Below are positions 17,907-26,715 of a DNA stretch of 64,000 nt, piece by piece. Origin of the DNA: JAWKWH01 sp965204295 (GTDB lineage Bacteria; Pseudomonadota; Alphaproteobacteria; Rhizobiales; Rhizobiaceae). Numbering within the stretch: the stretch's first letter is position 1; every line of letters begins with the position of its first letter. The stretch covers positions 1,922,001 through 1,986,000 of the forward strand of contig OZ241973.1 of NCBI GenBank assembly GCA_965204295.1, in the 5' to 3' direction. Under the pieces are notes generated by a model. It worked only from the letters and a program-made list of their open reading frames with translations. It was not told where the DNA came from and ran no database searches. The position numbers were made by a program, and so were the translations under genes.

Positions 17907-19223
17907 CTATTCGAGCAAAGGCGACCAGGCCGGATCCGACCCGTAGTTCGGAGTCGTGATTTTCCGTTCGTGCCGCCCGGTCAGATCTATCGAGTGCAAT
18001 GCCGGACCGCCCGCACCGGCATCCTGCCTGAAGAACATCAATACCCGGCCATTTGGCGCCCAGGTGGGACCCTCGTTATGGAATCCGGTCGTCAATATCC
18101 TTTCTCCCGATCCGTCCGGGCGCATTACTCCGATTGCGAACCGTCCGCCGGATTGTTTTGTGAAGGCGATCAGGTCGCCGCGTGGAGACCAAACCGGTGT
18201 CGAGTAGACGCCCTCGCCAAACGAAACGCGGCGCGGGTCGGCGCCGTCGGCGCTCATGACATATATCTGCGTGCGCCCGCCCCTGTCGGAGGCGAATACG
18301 ATCTGCCGGCCATCTGGCGAATATGAAGGCGATGTATCGATGGCGTCGGAGTCTGTCAGCCGGGTTGTCGCACGGCTGCGCAAATCCAAAGTGTATATGT
18401 TCGAATTGCCGTCGTTGCGACCGAGGCTCATGATGACCTTTTGCCCGTCGGGCGAGAATCGCGGGGCAAATGTCATGCCGGGGAAATTTCCGACGATTTC
18501 ACGCTGGCCCGTCTCCAGTTGAAGCAGGTAGACCCTGGGTTGGTCACCGGCGAAGGACATATAGGTGATTTCCTGCCGGCTCGGCGAAAAGCGCGGTGTC
18601 AGCACCAGATCGTCACCGTTCGAAAGAAAACGCACGTTTGCGCCATCCTGGTCCATGATCGCAAGCCGCTTCCTGCGTTCTGTCCGTCCGCCGGATTCGT
18701 CAATATAGACGACCCTTGTGTCGAAATAGCCTTTCTCGCCTGTCAGCCGCTCGTAAATGGCATCCGCGATGATATGCGCCACACGCCGCCAGTTTTCCCT
18801 GCTGGCAAAAAACTGCTGACCGACCAGTTGCTCTCCGGCGAAAGTGTCCCAGAGCCTGAATTTGGCGCGCAAACGGCCATCGGATTCCTGGCTGACGAGA
18901 CCGGTCGCCAACGCCTGGGCGTTAATGATTTTCCAATCCTCAAACCGCGGGGCGACCTCCGGATTTGAGATTTTTTCGATGAACGCTTCGCGGTTGATCG
19001 GGGCGAAAAGGCCGGAGCGCTTCAGATCGTCGGCGATGACGCCGGATATTTCCGCGCCAAGCGCATCGCCGGCGAGAAACCGGGTGATGGCGATGGGCAG
19101 AGGTTCGACAACGCCTTTGTTGACGTCGATTTCCACGAGTGCGCGCGCCGGTATCGCGGTCATCGCAACAAAGCCGCACGCGATGGCCGCGGCCAGTAAC
19201 GAGGATCTCAGCAGAATTTTCAT
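17907..19223 (-). CDS. tolB: Tol-Pal translocation protein TolB
   Basis: TolB is a periplasmic protein that shuttles between Pal and TolA. It is a 438-residue protein from MKILLRSSLLAAAIACG, which begins a proper signal peptide ending near PARA-LVEID. An upstream in-frame extension lacks signal-peptide character, so I chose the ATG at 19223. Residues about 25-160 form the N-terminal domain; about 170-430 form a six-bladed propeller with repeats such as YSPDGRQIVFASDRGGRTQI and WSPRGDLIAFTKQSGGRFAI. It is 20 bases downstream of tolA. Confidence 0.95.
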   Translation of the reverse strand: MKILLRSSLLAAAIACGFVAMTAIPARALVEIDVNKGVVEPLPIAITRFLAGDALGAEISGVIADDLKRSGLFAPINREAFIEKISNPEVAPRFEDWKIINAQALATGLVSQESDGRLRAKFRLWDTFAGEQLVGQQFFASRENWRRVAHIIADAIYERLTGEKGYFDTRVVYIDESGGRTERRKRLAIMDQDGANVRFLSNGDDLVLTPRFSPSRQEITYMSFAGDQPRVYLLQLETGQREIVGNFPGMTFAPRFSPDGQKVIMSLGRNDGNSNIYTLDLRSRATTRLTDSDAIDTSPSYSPDGRQIVFASDRGGRTQIYVMSADGADPRRVSFGEGVYSTPVWSPRGDLIAFTKQSGGRFAIGVMRPDGSGERILTTGFHNEGPTWAPNGRVLMFFRQDAGAGGPALHSIDLTGRHERKITTPNYGSDPAWSPLLE

Positions 19224-19243
19224 GTGGTTCAATCTTCCCGTGA

Positions 19244-20287
19244 TCAAAACATTTCGCTGGGGTCGAAATTGACGACAATGTCCGCCCAGACAGTATGCTT
19301 GTCCCTGGGCAAAACTAGGCCCTTGCGATCGCATTTTTGAACAGCGCGGACGGCGCTCTCGTCAAATTGGCGATTGCCGCTCGATCGGATGACGGCCGGT
19401 CGGCCGTCAAGCCTGCCTGAAACATCGACCTTGAATCGGACGGAAGCGCTAAGCTCAAACAATCCCTCGGCTCCGGGATTTATACCCCAGCAGATTTCGA
19501 GTTGATTCCTGAGCGCGTCCATCTCGCCCTGGGAGAGTTTTTTGACATTGCTGTCTTCCTTGTTTCCCAAGGCGGCGGTCGTCATGGAGCGCTCCACGCC
19601 GCCGCCGGAAGCTTTTTCCTGACTGAGGAGTTCAGCGATTTCGTCCGCGTCGAATTCAGTTTTCGCGTTATCCCGCTTGGCCGTCTTTTCGACCGCCGGC
19701 TCGTCGGCATCCTTGCGTTCCGGCGCTTTTGCCGTTTTTGCCTCCGGCGGTTCGGGCCGCGCTTCGGGTATCGGTGCGGTCTCGGGCAGTTCCGCCTTTT
19801 CGGCTTCGGGATTGTCCGTCATCGCGGTTTCCTCAACCGGCTCCGGTTTGACATCGGCCTTGGGCGTCGGCTCGGATGTCACTTCTGTCGCCGGCACGGG
19901 TTCGGGATCCGCCCTAGCGGTTTTCACCGCCTCTTTCTTCGGATTGGGATCAGGCGCGGGATCGGGTTCCGATCTGGCAGTATTCTCGACAGGGCGCGGC
20001 CTGGATTCCGGTGTCGGCGCGGTATCCAGATCGACCTTGTTGTCTCCGACGTTCCGTGCGTCCTCGACCTTATCGGTGCGCTCGGTGGGAACGGGCGCCG
20101 GTTTCTCGTTCGCCGGCGCCTTTCGGTCGCCACGCATTATTTCGGCGAACTCGGAGACCGAGACGATATCGACCGGCAGCGATTCAACGTCGGTCACGTC
20201 GAACGTCGGCGGCGCCGACAACAAAAACACGCCGAATCCGATCAACGCTCCATGCAATATCAACGATGTCGACAAACCCGTCTTCAT
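19244..20287 (-). CDS. tolA: Cell envelope integrity protein TolA
   Basis: TolA is an inner-membrane protein that spans the periplasm and couples TolQR energy to TolB/Pal. The 347-residue protein has one N-terminal membrane helix (about 7-25). A long Pro/Glu/Ala/Lys-rich domain (about 55-210) follows, with repeated PEPV/KPEP-like units. The C-terminal domain (about 255-347) resembles TonB/TolA folds, with LRNQLEICWGINPGAEG and FKVDVSGRLDGRPAVIRSSG. It lies 5 bases after tolR. The shorter Pro-rich region compared with enterobacterial TolA is usual for alphaproteobacteria. Confidence 0.92.
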   Translation of the reverse strand: MKTGLSTSLILHGALIGFGVFLLSAPPTFDVTDVESLPVDIVSVSEFAEIMRGDRKAPANEKPAPVPTERTDKVEDARNVGDNKVDLDTAPTPESRPRPVENTARSEPDPAPDPNPKKEAVKTARADPEPVPATEVTSEPTPKADVKPEPVEETAMTDNPEAEKAELPETAPIPEARPEPPEAKTAKAPERKDADEPAVEKTAKRDNAKTEFDADEIAELLSQEKASGGGVERSMTTAALGNKEDSNVKKLSQGEMDALRNQLEICWGINPGAEGLFELSASVRFKVDVSGRLDGRPAVIRSSGNRQFDESAVRAVQKCDRKGLVLPRDKHTVWADIVVNFDPSEMF

Positions 20288-20292
20288 GAACT

Positions 20293-20748
20293 CTACCGGT
20301 CGTCTTGCTCCTGCAAGGTGACAAGACCGAGGTTGCCGAATCCGGCCGAGGAGATGCGCGCCATCACCTTCATGACGGCGCCGTAATCGGCGGTACGGTC
20401 GCCGCGCACATAGATTCTCTCCTCGTAACCGGTTTGTGCGATCTGTTCGAGCTTTGGAACAATCTCGTTCAGCGCGATTTCGGTCTCCTGCAGATATATC
20501 CGTCCGGTTTCATTGACCGATATCGTGATCGGCTGCGTTTCGGAATTGAGCGCCCTGGCTTCGGTCTCCGGCAGATCGATCGGAACCCCGACCGTGAGCA
20601 GGGGCGCGGCGATCATGAATATGATCAGCAGCACCAGCATGACATCGACAAACGGCGTCACGTTGATTTCAGACATCAGACGGCGACGCCTGCCACGCCG
20701 TCTGTCGTTGTGCGACATCCGTCCGCCATTTGTTATCGCAACACCCAT
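20293..20748 (-). CDS. tolR: Biopolymer transport protein TolR
   Basis: TolR forms the inner-membrane proton-driven motor with TolQ. The 151-residue protein has a basic cytoplasmic N-terminus and then SEINVTPFVDVMLVLLIIFM (about 26-45), the single membrane helix containing the essential Asp that faces the proton channel. The periplasmic ExbD/TolR domain ends with MARISSAGFGNLGLVT. It is 5 bases after tolQ. A start at the inner MSHND is possible. Confidence 0.95.
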   Translation of the reverse strand: MGVAITNGGRMSHNDRRRGRRRRLMSEINVTPFVDVMLVLLIIFMIAAPLLTVGVPIDLPETEARALNSETQPITISVNETGRIYLQETEIALNEIVPKLEQIAQTGYEERIYVRGDRTADYGAVMKVMARISSAGFGNLGLVTLQEQDDR

Positions 20749-20753
20749 GACAC

Positions 20754-21464
20754 TCAGGCCGCTTCACGGCGCGGCGTGACTTTTTCGTCAATCTGCCGCG
20801 ACAGAATCGCCGAGAATTCGTCTGCGAAGCCCTCCAGCCGGCTGGCGATCCTGCCGGCGTCGGCGGTGAGCTTGTTGTAGGCGATGACCGCGGGTATTGC
20901 CGCGAGCAGACCCATCGCGGTTGCAAGCAGAGCCTCGGCGATACCCGGCGCTACAACGGCGAGGTTGGTGGATTTCGAACCGGCAATCGCTTGGAAAGAT
21001 GTCATGATGCCGACGACGGTGCCGAACAATCCGATGAACGGCGCGGACGAGCCGATCGTCGCCAGAAAGCCCAGCCGGCCCTCCAGCCTCTCGACTTCGC
21101 GCGTCAGCGCCAGGTCCATCGCCTTGTCGATCCGGGACTGAAGGCTGATCGACGAGTTTACGCCGCGTTCAAACGACTTCTTCCATTCGCGCATCGCGGC
21201 GACGAATATCGAGCCCATGCCGGTTGTTTTCTTCTCGGACATGATCTGGTAGAGTTCGTCAAGCGATTGGCCGGACCAGAATGTCTTTTCAAACCGGTTC
21301 AGCGCCCGTTTCGCCCGGCCATAGCCGAGAATCTTGTCGATGATGATCGCCCAGGTCCAGACCGAAGCGAGCAGCAGACCGATCATGACCAGCTTGACGA
21401 CCCATCCGGCTTGCCAGAAGAGCGCCCATACCGACAGTTCGCTCGGATTTATATATTCAGCCAT
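20754..21464 (-). CDS. tolQ: Protein TolQ
   Basis: TolQ is the MotA/TolQ/ExbB-type subunit that forms the proton channel around TolR. The 236-residue protein has three predicted membrane segments: about 17-37 near the N-terminus, about 137-160 (SAPFIGLFGTVVGIMTSF) and about 175-195 (ATAMGLLAAIPAVIAYN). The GTVVGI and AIPAV motifs are family hallmarks. It is the first gene of the tight tolQRA run. The 236-base gap to ybgC upstream probably holds its promoter. Confidence 0.95.
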   Translation of the reverse strand: MAEYINPSELSVWALFWQAGWVVKLVMIGLLLASVWTWAIIIDKILGYGRAKRALNRFEKTFWSGQSLDELYQIMSEKKTTGMGSIFVAAMREWKKSFERGVNSSISLQSRIDKAMDLALTREVERLEGRLGFLATIGSSAPFIGLFGTVVGIMTSFQAIAGSKSTNLAVVAPGIAEALLATAMGLLAAIPAVIAYNKLTADAGRIASRLEGFADEFSAILSRQIDEKVTPRREAA

Positions 21465-21700
21465 CGTCGTTTTCCTGTCCCTCGGGGTCCGGTTCGAACC
21501 ACTTGCGAGCCGTTTGCCTCGCGCGCCCGTCCCGCCTCTTTCTCCGGATTGCCGCCCGGGTGTCGACGTGGCCGTCCGGCCTTTCCGTCCGCCGTCACCC
21601 GGTAGCGGGCTTTTCCCGGCAAATTTTGGTCAAAGGAAGGCGTGGGGCGAACCACGCACAATCCTTGCCAGATTCATGGACGCTTATGGTTAACGGACAA

Positions 21701-22207
21701 TTAGGAACCGCCCTGTCCGCGTTCGCTTTTTTTGGGCATGAACACGCCGATCCATTCTTTCGGGAACCGGCGCGGCTTTCCGCCGGCGCCGACGATGGCC
21801 GCCTGAACGACGGCTTCGACCAGAATCCGGTCGTCTCGTTTGATTTGCTGCGCCATGACGATGCGCGCGCCGGAGATATCCTGCGTGGTTGTATCGATGG
21901 TGAGGATATCGTCGATCTTCGCGGCGGCGCGAAAATCGATCTCCATGCGTTTGACGACCCAGACGATTTCCTCGCCGTGTTTGCCGTCGATCAGTTCGTT
22001 GTGATGGATACCGGCCAGACGCAGGTAATCGGAACGCCCGCGCTCGAAAAATTCCAGGTAGCGCGCATGATAAACAACACCTGAAAAATCCGTATCCGCG
22101 AAATAGACCCTGGCGGCGAGCCGGTGGCCAAACCCGGTCAACTCGCCTGAGAGCGAGGCCGGGACGCTCACCGGTTCATCATCGTTCGTCATGACGCTTT
22201 CTTTCAA
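21701..22207 (-). CDS. ybgC: Tol-Pal-associated acyl-CoA thioesterase
   Basis: YbgC is a hotdog-fold thioesterase acting on acyl-CoA or acyl-ACP, encoded at the head of tol-pal operons. The 168-residue protein carries the 4-hydroxybenzoyl-CoA thioesterase motif DTDFSGVVYHARYLEFFERG (38-57), whose Asp is catalytic. The roughly 25-residue N-terminal extension and the Lys/Arg/Gly-rich C-terminal tail are probably flexible. A start at the inner MTNDD (22192) is also possible. The neighbouring ruv genes often found upstream in this group are absent here. Confidence 0.9.
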   Translation of the reverse strand: MKESVMTNDDEPVSVPASLSGELTGFGHRLAARVYFADTDFSGVVYHARYLEFFERGRSDYLRLAGIHHNELIDGKHGEEIVWVVKRMEIDFRAAAKIDDILTIDTTTQDISGARIVMAQQIKRDDRILVEAVVQAAIVGAGGKPRRFPKEWIGVFMPKKSERGQGGS

Positions 22208-22331
22208 CGGTCGCCCGGATCATCTTGACGACGAACGATAGGCAGTGGCAGAAACGCGCCGAAGGTTCAAGATTTGCGTCTCGGCTTTCATCCCCGCGAC
22301 CGCAAGGCCGGGCCGGACGTGCGCGAGGCTT

Positions 22332-23033
22332 TCAGGTCGCCAGGAAACCGGCGATAAGATCGGTGACTCGCTCCGGTGCCTCCAGTGTCGCGATATGTCC
22401 TGCTTCCCCGATGACGTGAAGCTCCGACCCCTTTGTCAGCGATGCCATATCCCGGTGCCGTTCCGGAGGACAAAGAACATCCTCCTCCCCGCACGCGAAG
22501 AGTGCCGGCTTGTTCCAGGATTTCAGCACGTCCGTGCCTTCGCGTCTGGCCATCAGCGCAAGAGACTGGCTCAGAAACACTTTCGGCCCGAGGCCCATCG
22601 CCATATCGATCAGCAGGTCAAGCAGGTTTGAATTTTCGCGATTGGTCTTGGCGAGGTAGTTCGGCTTCATTTCCTCCATGACAATTTGTCGAAGCTTTCC
22701 CGCCCGTACATCCGCCATCTGGCGCCGGCGAATTTCCCGCCGCTCGGGCGGATCCGCCAGATGATTGGTGTCGAGCAGCGCAACCTTGTCGATACGGCTC
22801 TCGGCCTGCCGCATCATTTCCATGGCGACGATGCCGCCCATTGACAATCCGACCAGCGAGAAATTTGCTGACGGAACCCCGGATAACACCCCGCAAGCGA
22901 TGCCGCTGATCGTATCGGAACCGGTAAGTCGTCCAACAAATACGTCATGGCTGTTTGAGAAACGGTCGATCTGCGGCGTGAAAAGCCCCTCATCGCACAT
23001 CATACCCGGCAGAAACACCAGCGCCGGTTTCAT
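22332..23033 (-). CDS. Alpha/beta-fold hydrolase
   Basis: This 233-residue protein has the alpha/beta-hydrolase pattern: LVFLPGMMCDEGLF (oxyanion region), nucleophile elbow VGLSMGGIVAME with Ser64, an acidic residue in ACGEEDVLCPPERH, and a catalytic His in GEAGHIATLEAPE. It resembles small esterase/lactonase-type enzymes; the substrate cannot be read from the sequence. I chose the ATG at 23033, which has a GGGG stretch about 10 bases upstream; another ATG five codons earlier is possible. The gene stands alone on the minus strand, divergent from the aldolase gene. Confidence 0.75.
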   Translation of the reverse strand: MKPALVFLPGMMCDEGLFTPQIDRFSNSHDVFVGRLTGSDTISGIACGVLSGVPSANFSLVGLSMGGIVAMEMMRQAESRIDKVALLDTNHLADPPERREIRRRQMADVRAGKLRQIVMEEMKPNYLAKTNRENSNLLDLLIDMAMGLGPKVFLSQSLALMARREGTDVLKSWNKPALFACGEEDVLCPPERHRDMASLTKGSELHVIGEAGHIATLEAPERVTDLIAGFLAT

Positions 23034-23048
23034 CCTTTTACCCCGCAT

Positions 23049-23367
23049 TGAGAACGCACTATGACATCTGTACGATATTTTCAGCCAGTATTTTCGATTG
23101 TGATCGGTGAGAGCGGCGAATGATGTCTGGCGCGGCGCTCTCGAAGGCCTGACGCAAAGTGCCGCCGCTGATTTCAGAAATGCCGCGCAATAAAAAGATT
23201 TTCCGAGCGACCGCGATCAAACCCGGGGCGGTTGACCGACACACCTGCATCAACCCGATTAAGTTCGATTTGCGGGTGGCGACCGGATCGCCCTTGTGTG
23301 TATATCGCGGGCTGCTCCAGCGGGAACGGGCGCCGCATGTCATGCGGCAACATGGAGAGAGAACGTA
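23049..23367. other. Divergent intergenic region without a confident gene
   Basis: This gap separates the minus-strand hydrolase from the plus-strand aldolase, so it should contain both promoters. A minus-strand frame of about 80 codons ends at 23059, contains LIAVARKIFLLRGISEISGG and is protein-like in places, but I recognise no family and no good start. No conserved riboswitch core was found. A GGAGAGA ribosome-binding site at 23354-23360 sets the start of the aldolase gene. Confidence 0.35.
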
Positions 23368-24000
23368 TTGAGCAGAAACCTGATTGCAATTCTTCGCGGT
23401 GTCCGGCCGGGCGAGGCGGTTCGGATCGCCGGCGCCGTTCTTGATGCCGGAATGGACAAGATAGAGGTTCCGCTGAATTCGCCGGATCCATTTGACAGTA
23501 TCGCGGCGCTGGTCGCTGCTTTCGGCGATCGTGCGCAAATCGACGCCGGCACGGTCCTGTCCATTGAACAGGTGAAGAAACTTGCCGGCATTGGCGCCCG
23601 TCTTGTCGTTTCTCCAAACTGCAATATCAATGTCATTCGCGAAACCAGGGCAAATGGCATGCAATCGTTTCACGGCGTGTTGTCGCCAAGCGAGTGTTTC
23701 GCGGCGCTGGAAGCTGGCGTGGATGGTTTGAAAGTCTTTCCGGCGTCGATCTGGGGGCCGTCCGGCGTGTCGGCCGTGTGGTCGGTGCTGCCCAAAGGTG
23801 TTCCGATATATGCCGTCGGCGGCGTGAACGCGGACGATTTGTCCGGTTGGATCCGAGCCGGTGTGGCGGGTTTCGGGATAGGTTCGTCGCTCTACAAGGC
23901 GGGAAACGGCGTCGAAGATGTCGCCGCAGCCTCCATCGTGAAATCCTATGACGACGCGATCGCTGGCCAAGAGGCGTGGCAAGTGGGAAATCCAAAGTGA
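23368..24000 (+). CDS. dgoA: KDPG/KDPGal-type aldolase (2-dehydro-3-deoxy-6-phosphogalactonate aldolase-like)
   Basis: This 210-residue class I aldolase splits 2-keto-3-deoxy-6-phospho sugar acids into pyruvate and glyceraldehyde-3-phosphate. LSRNLIAILRGVRP opens the barrel. The general base Glu33 is in KIEVPLNSPD, and the Schiff-base lysine is Lys122 in DGLKVFPAS. The LNSPD wording resembles DgoA more than Eda. The start is TTG at 23368, placed 7 bases after GGAGAGA and exactly at the conserved N-terminus. It ends 11 bases before the RraA-like gene, so they form an operon. No sugar-acid kinase is beside it. Confidence 0.8.
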   Translation: MSRNLIAILRGVRPGEAVRIAGAVLDAGMDKIEVPLNSPDPFDSIAALVAAFGDRAQIDAGTVLSIEQVKKLAGIGARLVVSPNCNINVIRETRANGMQSFHGVLSPSECFAALEAGVDGLKVFPASIWGPSGVSAVWSVLPKGVPIYAVGGVNADDLSGWIRAGVAGFGIGSSLYKAGNGVEDVAAASIVKSYDDAIAGQEAWQVGNPK

Positions 24001-24011
24001 GGGTGACTTCC

Positions 24012-24710
24012 ATGTTGAGCGCCTGCGAAATCGAGATTTTCAGACGCGTCGATACGCCAACGATATGCAACGCCATCGAAATGGCCCAGGGGAGACGCGG
24101 TTTCAGCCGCTTCACCCGAGGTACGATGCTGGCGGCGCAGCCCGACAATCCCTCCATTTGCGGATGCGCCCGCACCGCGAAAATCAGGGCATCGGAGCCG
24201 CCGCGAGAATCGCCGGATGTACTAAAACAGCGGCGGCTGGACTACTATCGGTATATGGCGAAAGGCGCGCGTCCGGCTGTTTGCGTGATCGAAGACCTGG
24301 ACTATCCGGATTGCGTCGGCGCTTACTGGGGCGAAATCAACACTGTCGTGCACAAGGGCTTCGGGATTGACGGTGCCCTGACCAATGGCGTCATGCGCGA
24401 TCTCGGCGATCTTGAGGAGAGTTTTCAGGTCGTCGCCGGTTCGGTCGGCCCGAGCCACGCATATGTCCACGTAACGGAGATCGATATTCCGGTCAGTGTT
24501 TTCGGTCTTGACGTCAGGCCCGGCGAATTCGTGCATGCGGATCGCCACGGAGCGGTGGTCGTACCCGATGAGATATTGCCGAAACTGGCGGCGGCGGTTC
24601 AAAAACTGATTGACTGCGAAGCCCTGGTGCTGGGACCGGCCCGCGAGCCCGGTTTCGATTTCGAGAAGTTCGATCGGGCTTGGCAGGCCTTCGAGAAGGC
24701 GCGGATTTGA
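24012..24710 (+). CDS. RraA-like protein (HMG/CHA aldolase or oxaloacetate decarboxylase family)
   Basis: This 232-residue protein belongs to the RraA/4-carboxy-4-hydroxy-2-oxoadipate aldolase family. Such enzymes cleave 4-hydroxy-2-keto acids or decarboxylate oxaloacetate with a divalent metal. Visible family features are TPTICNAIEMAQG near the N-terminus, GALTNGVMRDLGDLE (the usual GxxxDGxxRD region, here GALTNGVMRD), and PGEFVHADRHGAVVVPDE. In this family the aspartate and arginine of the RD block help bind metal and substrate. The ATG at 24012 follows GAGGGTG at a good distance. Pairing with the aldolase suggests catabolism of a keto acid, but the substrate is unknown. Confidence 0.7.
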   Translation: MLSACEIEIFRRVDTPTICNAIEMAQGRRGFSRFTRGTMLAAQPDNPSICGCARTAKIRASEPPRESPDVLKQRRLDYYRYMAKGARPAVCVIEDLDYPDCVGAYWGEINTVVHKGFGIDGALTNGVMRDLGDLEESFQVVAGSVGPSHAYVHVTEIDIPVSVFGLDVRPGEFVHADRHGAVVVPDEILPKLAAAVQKLIDCEALVLGPAREPGFDFEKFDRAWQAFEKARI

Positions 24711-24860
24711 GCGCCTTGTTCGTCGTATCCCGGCGAAAACGTGCGGAATACCGACCGAACTTACCCGGAATATTTGAAAGTGCTACAATCGGGCGGTGAT
24801 TTTCATCAGCGGAACGGCGCGTCATAGTGCGTAATCTGTCCGCCAGTGGAGGAGTAGCCC

Positions 24861-25220
24861 ATGAGCGCCGGTTCGTCGGAAGGCCGCCTGACCACCCATG
24901 TTCTCGATACGGCAAGGGGATGCCCGGCCGCAGGTATGAAGATCGATCTTTATCGCGCTGAAGGAGATTCGCTGACGCTGATCAAATCGGTGAGCACCAA
25001 TGATGATGGACGCACCGATAGCCCGATGCTGTCGGGCGGCGAATTTCGGGTTGGATCATACGAATTGCGGTTTCATGCCGGAGATTACATCGGCGGTGGA
25101 GACGGCGTCCCGTTCCTTGATGTCGTCCCGGTAAGGTTCGGCGTCAGCGAGGCCGCCTCCCATTATCATGTGCCGCTCTTGGTTTCGCCGTTTGGCTATT
25201 CCACCTATCGGGGGAGCTAA
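24861..25220 (+). CDS. uraH: 5-hydroxyisourate hydrolase
   Basis: UraH opens 5-hydroxyisourate to OHCU in the urate-to-allantoin pathway. The 119-residue transthyretin-like protein has the family's N-terminal RLTTHVLDTARG with an active-site His, the central RFHAGDYI, and the C-terminal hallmark SPFGYSTYRGS. The ATG follows GGAGGA by 9 bases. Only two bases separate its stop from the GTG of xdhA, so the hydrolase and xanthine dehydrogenase are translated from one message. No OHCU decarboxylase gene is visible in the window. Confidence 0.93.
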   Translation: MSAGSSEGRLTTHVLDTARGCPAAGMKIDLYRAEGDSLTLIKSVSTNDDGRTDSPMLSGGEFRVGSYELRFHAGDYIGGGDGVPFLDVVPVRFGVSEAASHYHVPLLVSPFGYSTYRGS

Positions 25221-25222
25221 TC

Positions 25223-26701
25223 GTGACGGCGACCGTTCGTGGCGAAATCCGATTTCTTCTAAATGATCGGACCGTTTCAATCAGCCGGGTCGGCGCCTCG
25301 GATACGCTGCTTGACTACCTGCGTCTGGACCGGCGTTTACGCGGTACGAAGGAAGGCTGTGCGGAGGGCGATTGCGGCGCGTGCACCGTGCTCGTCGGAC
25401 GGCTGCTTGGCGGCGAACTGATTTATGAGAGCGTCAACGCCTGTATCCGGTTTGTCGGCTCGCTTGACGGCTGTCACGTGGTGACGGTGGAGCATTTGCG
25501 CCGAGACGATGGCGGACTTCATCCCGTGCAGCAGGCCATGGTCGACCTTCACGGTTCCCAATGCGGATTCTGCACACCCGGCTTTGTGATGTCGCTCTAC
25601 GGTCTTTGGATGACCAATCCGAAACCGGACAGCCATGCTGTCGAGAAGGCTCTGCAGGGAAATTTGTGCCGCTGCACCGGTTATGCGCCGATTGTTCGCG
25701 CGGCCAAGGCTGCGGGAGGATTAGGATCGCCGCGAGACGATCCGCTGGTGGCCGAACGCGCTGCGACGAAGAAGAAGCTCGACGCGCTCAACGATGGTCG
25801 TCGCGTCGAATGCGGACCGGCCGGCAACCTGATTATCGTGCCGGCCAGCACCGATGATCTCGCCGGGATACTGGCTCGACATCCCGGGGCGACGATTGTC
25901 GCCGGATCGACCGATGTCGGCCCGTGGGTCACAAAATTCATGCGCGAGATCGCTCCGACGGTGTTCATCGCCAATCTTTCGGAATTGCAGGGCATCGATG
26001 TGACGGACGGAACGATTTCGATTGGCGCCGGGGTCACCTACACGCAGGCGTTTGAAACCATTGCCGAGCACATTCCGCAACTCCGGGCATTTTGGGAACG
26101 GATCGGCGGTGAGCAGATACGCAACATGGGCACGATCGGAGGCAACGTGGCCAACGGATCGCCGATTGGCGACACGCCGCCGCCGCTGATCGCGCTTGGC
26201 GCAACGGTAACGCTTCGCAAAGAAGACAACCGCCGGACCCTGCCGTTGGACAAGTTCTTTGTTGCTTATGGCAAACAGGACCGGGAACCGGGCGATTTTG
26301 TCGAGCGGATCGATATTCCGGTCCCGGGCAAGGGTGATTTGTTTGCCGCCTACAAGATTTCCAAGCGGCGCGACGAGGACATTTCGTCCGTGTGCGCGGC
26401 CATTCGTCTGAAACGCGGTTCCGACGGGATCATTTCACGGGCGGTCATCTGTTACGGCGGCATGGCGACGACGCCGAAGCGGGCAGGGAACGCCGAACAG
26501 GCGCTGGTCGGAAAATTGCTGGACGAAGATGCAATCGATGCGGCGATGAGTGCTCTGGATCAGGATTATCGGCCGATAACCGACATGCGGGCGACAGCGG
26601 AATATCGAATGATGACGACCAAAAATCTGCTGCGCCGCTTTTTTCTGGAGCAGAACGAAACCGGCGCGCAAATTACCATTCAGCGCACTGCGACGGCTTG
26701 A
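25223..26701 (+). CDS. xdhA: Xanthine dehydrogenase small subunit
   Basis: This 492-residue subunit holds the two [2Fe-2S] clusters and FAD of xanthine dehydrogenase, which oxidises hypoxanthine and xanthine to urate. The first cluster is bound by Cys46, Cys51, Cys54 (CAEGDCGAC) and Cys74. The second uses Cys114 and Cys117 (QCGFC) and Cys149 and Cys151 (LCRC). The FAD domain (about 195-400) has IVAGSTDVGPW and NMGTIGGNVANGSPIGD. The start is GTG at 25223 after GGGGAG. It is followed 14 bases later by xdhB. Confidence 0.95.
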   Translation: MTATVRGEIRFLLNDRTVSISRVGASDTLLDYLRLDRRLRGTKEGCAEGDCGACTVLVGRLLGGELIYESVNACIRFVGSLDGCHVVTVEHLRRDDGGLHPVQQAMVDLHGSQCGFCTPGFVMSLYGLWMTNPKPDSHAVEKALQGNLCRCTGYAPIVRAAKAAGGLGSPRDDPLVAERAATKKKLDALNDGRRVECGPAGNLIIVPASTDDLAGILARHPGATIVAGSTDVGPWVTKFMREIAPTVFIANLSELQGIDVTDGTISIGAGVTYTQAFETIAEHIPQLRAFWERIGGEQIRNMGTIGGNVANGSPIGDTPPPLIALGATVTLRKEDNRRTLPLDKFFVAYGKQDREPGDFVERIDIPVPGKGDLFAAYKISKRRDEDISSVCAAIRLKRGSDGIISRAVICYGGMATTPKRAGNAEQALVGKLLDEDAIDAAMSALDQDYRPITDMRATAEYRMMTTKNLLRRFFLEQNETGAQITIQRTATA

Positions 26702-26715
26702 GGGAGGCGTCTTGG

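Noticed and set aside
23160..23367. Riboswitch upstream of the aldolase gene
   Set aside because: Some pairing is possible, but I found no conserved core of TPP, SAM, cobalamin or other common classes.
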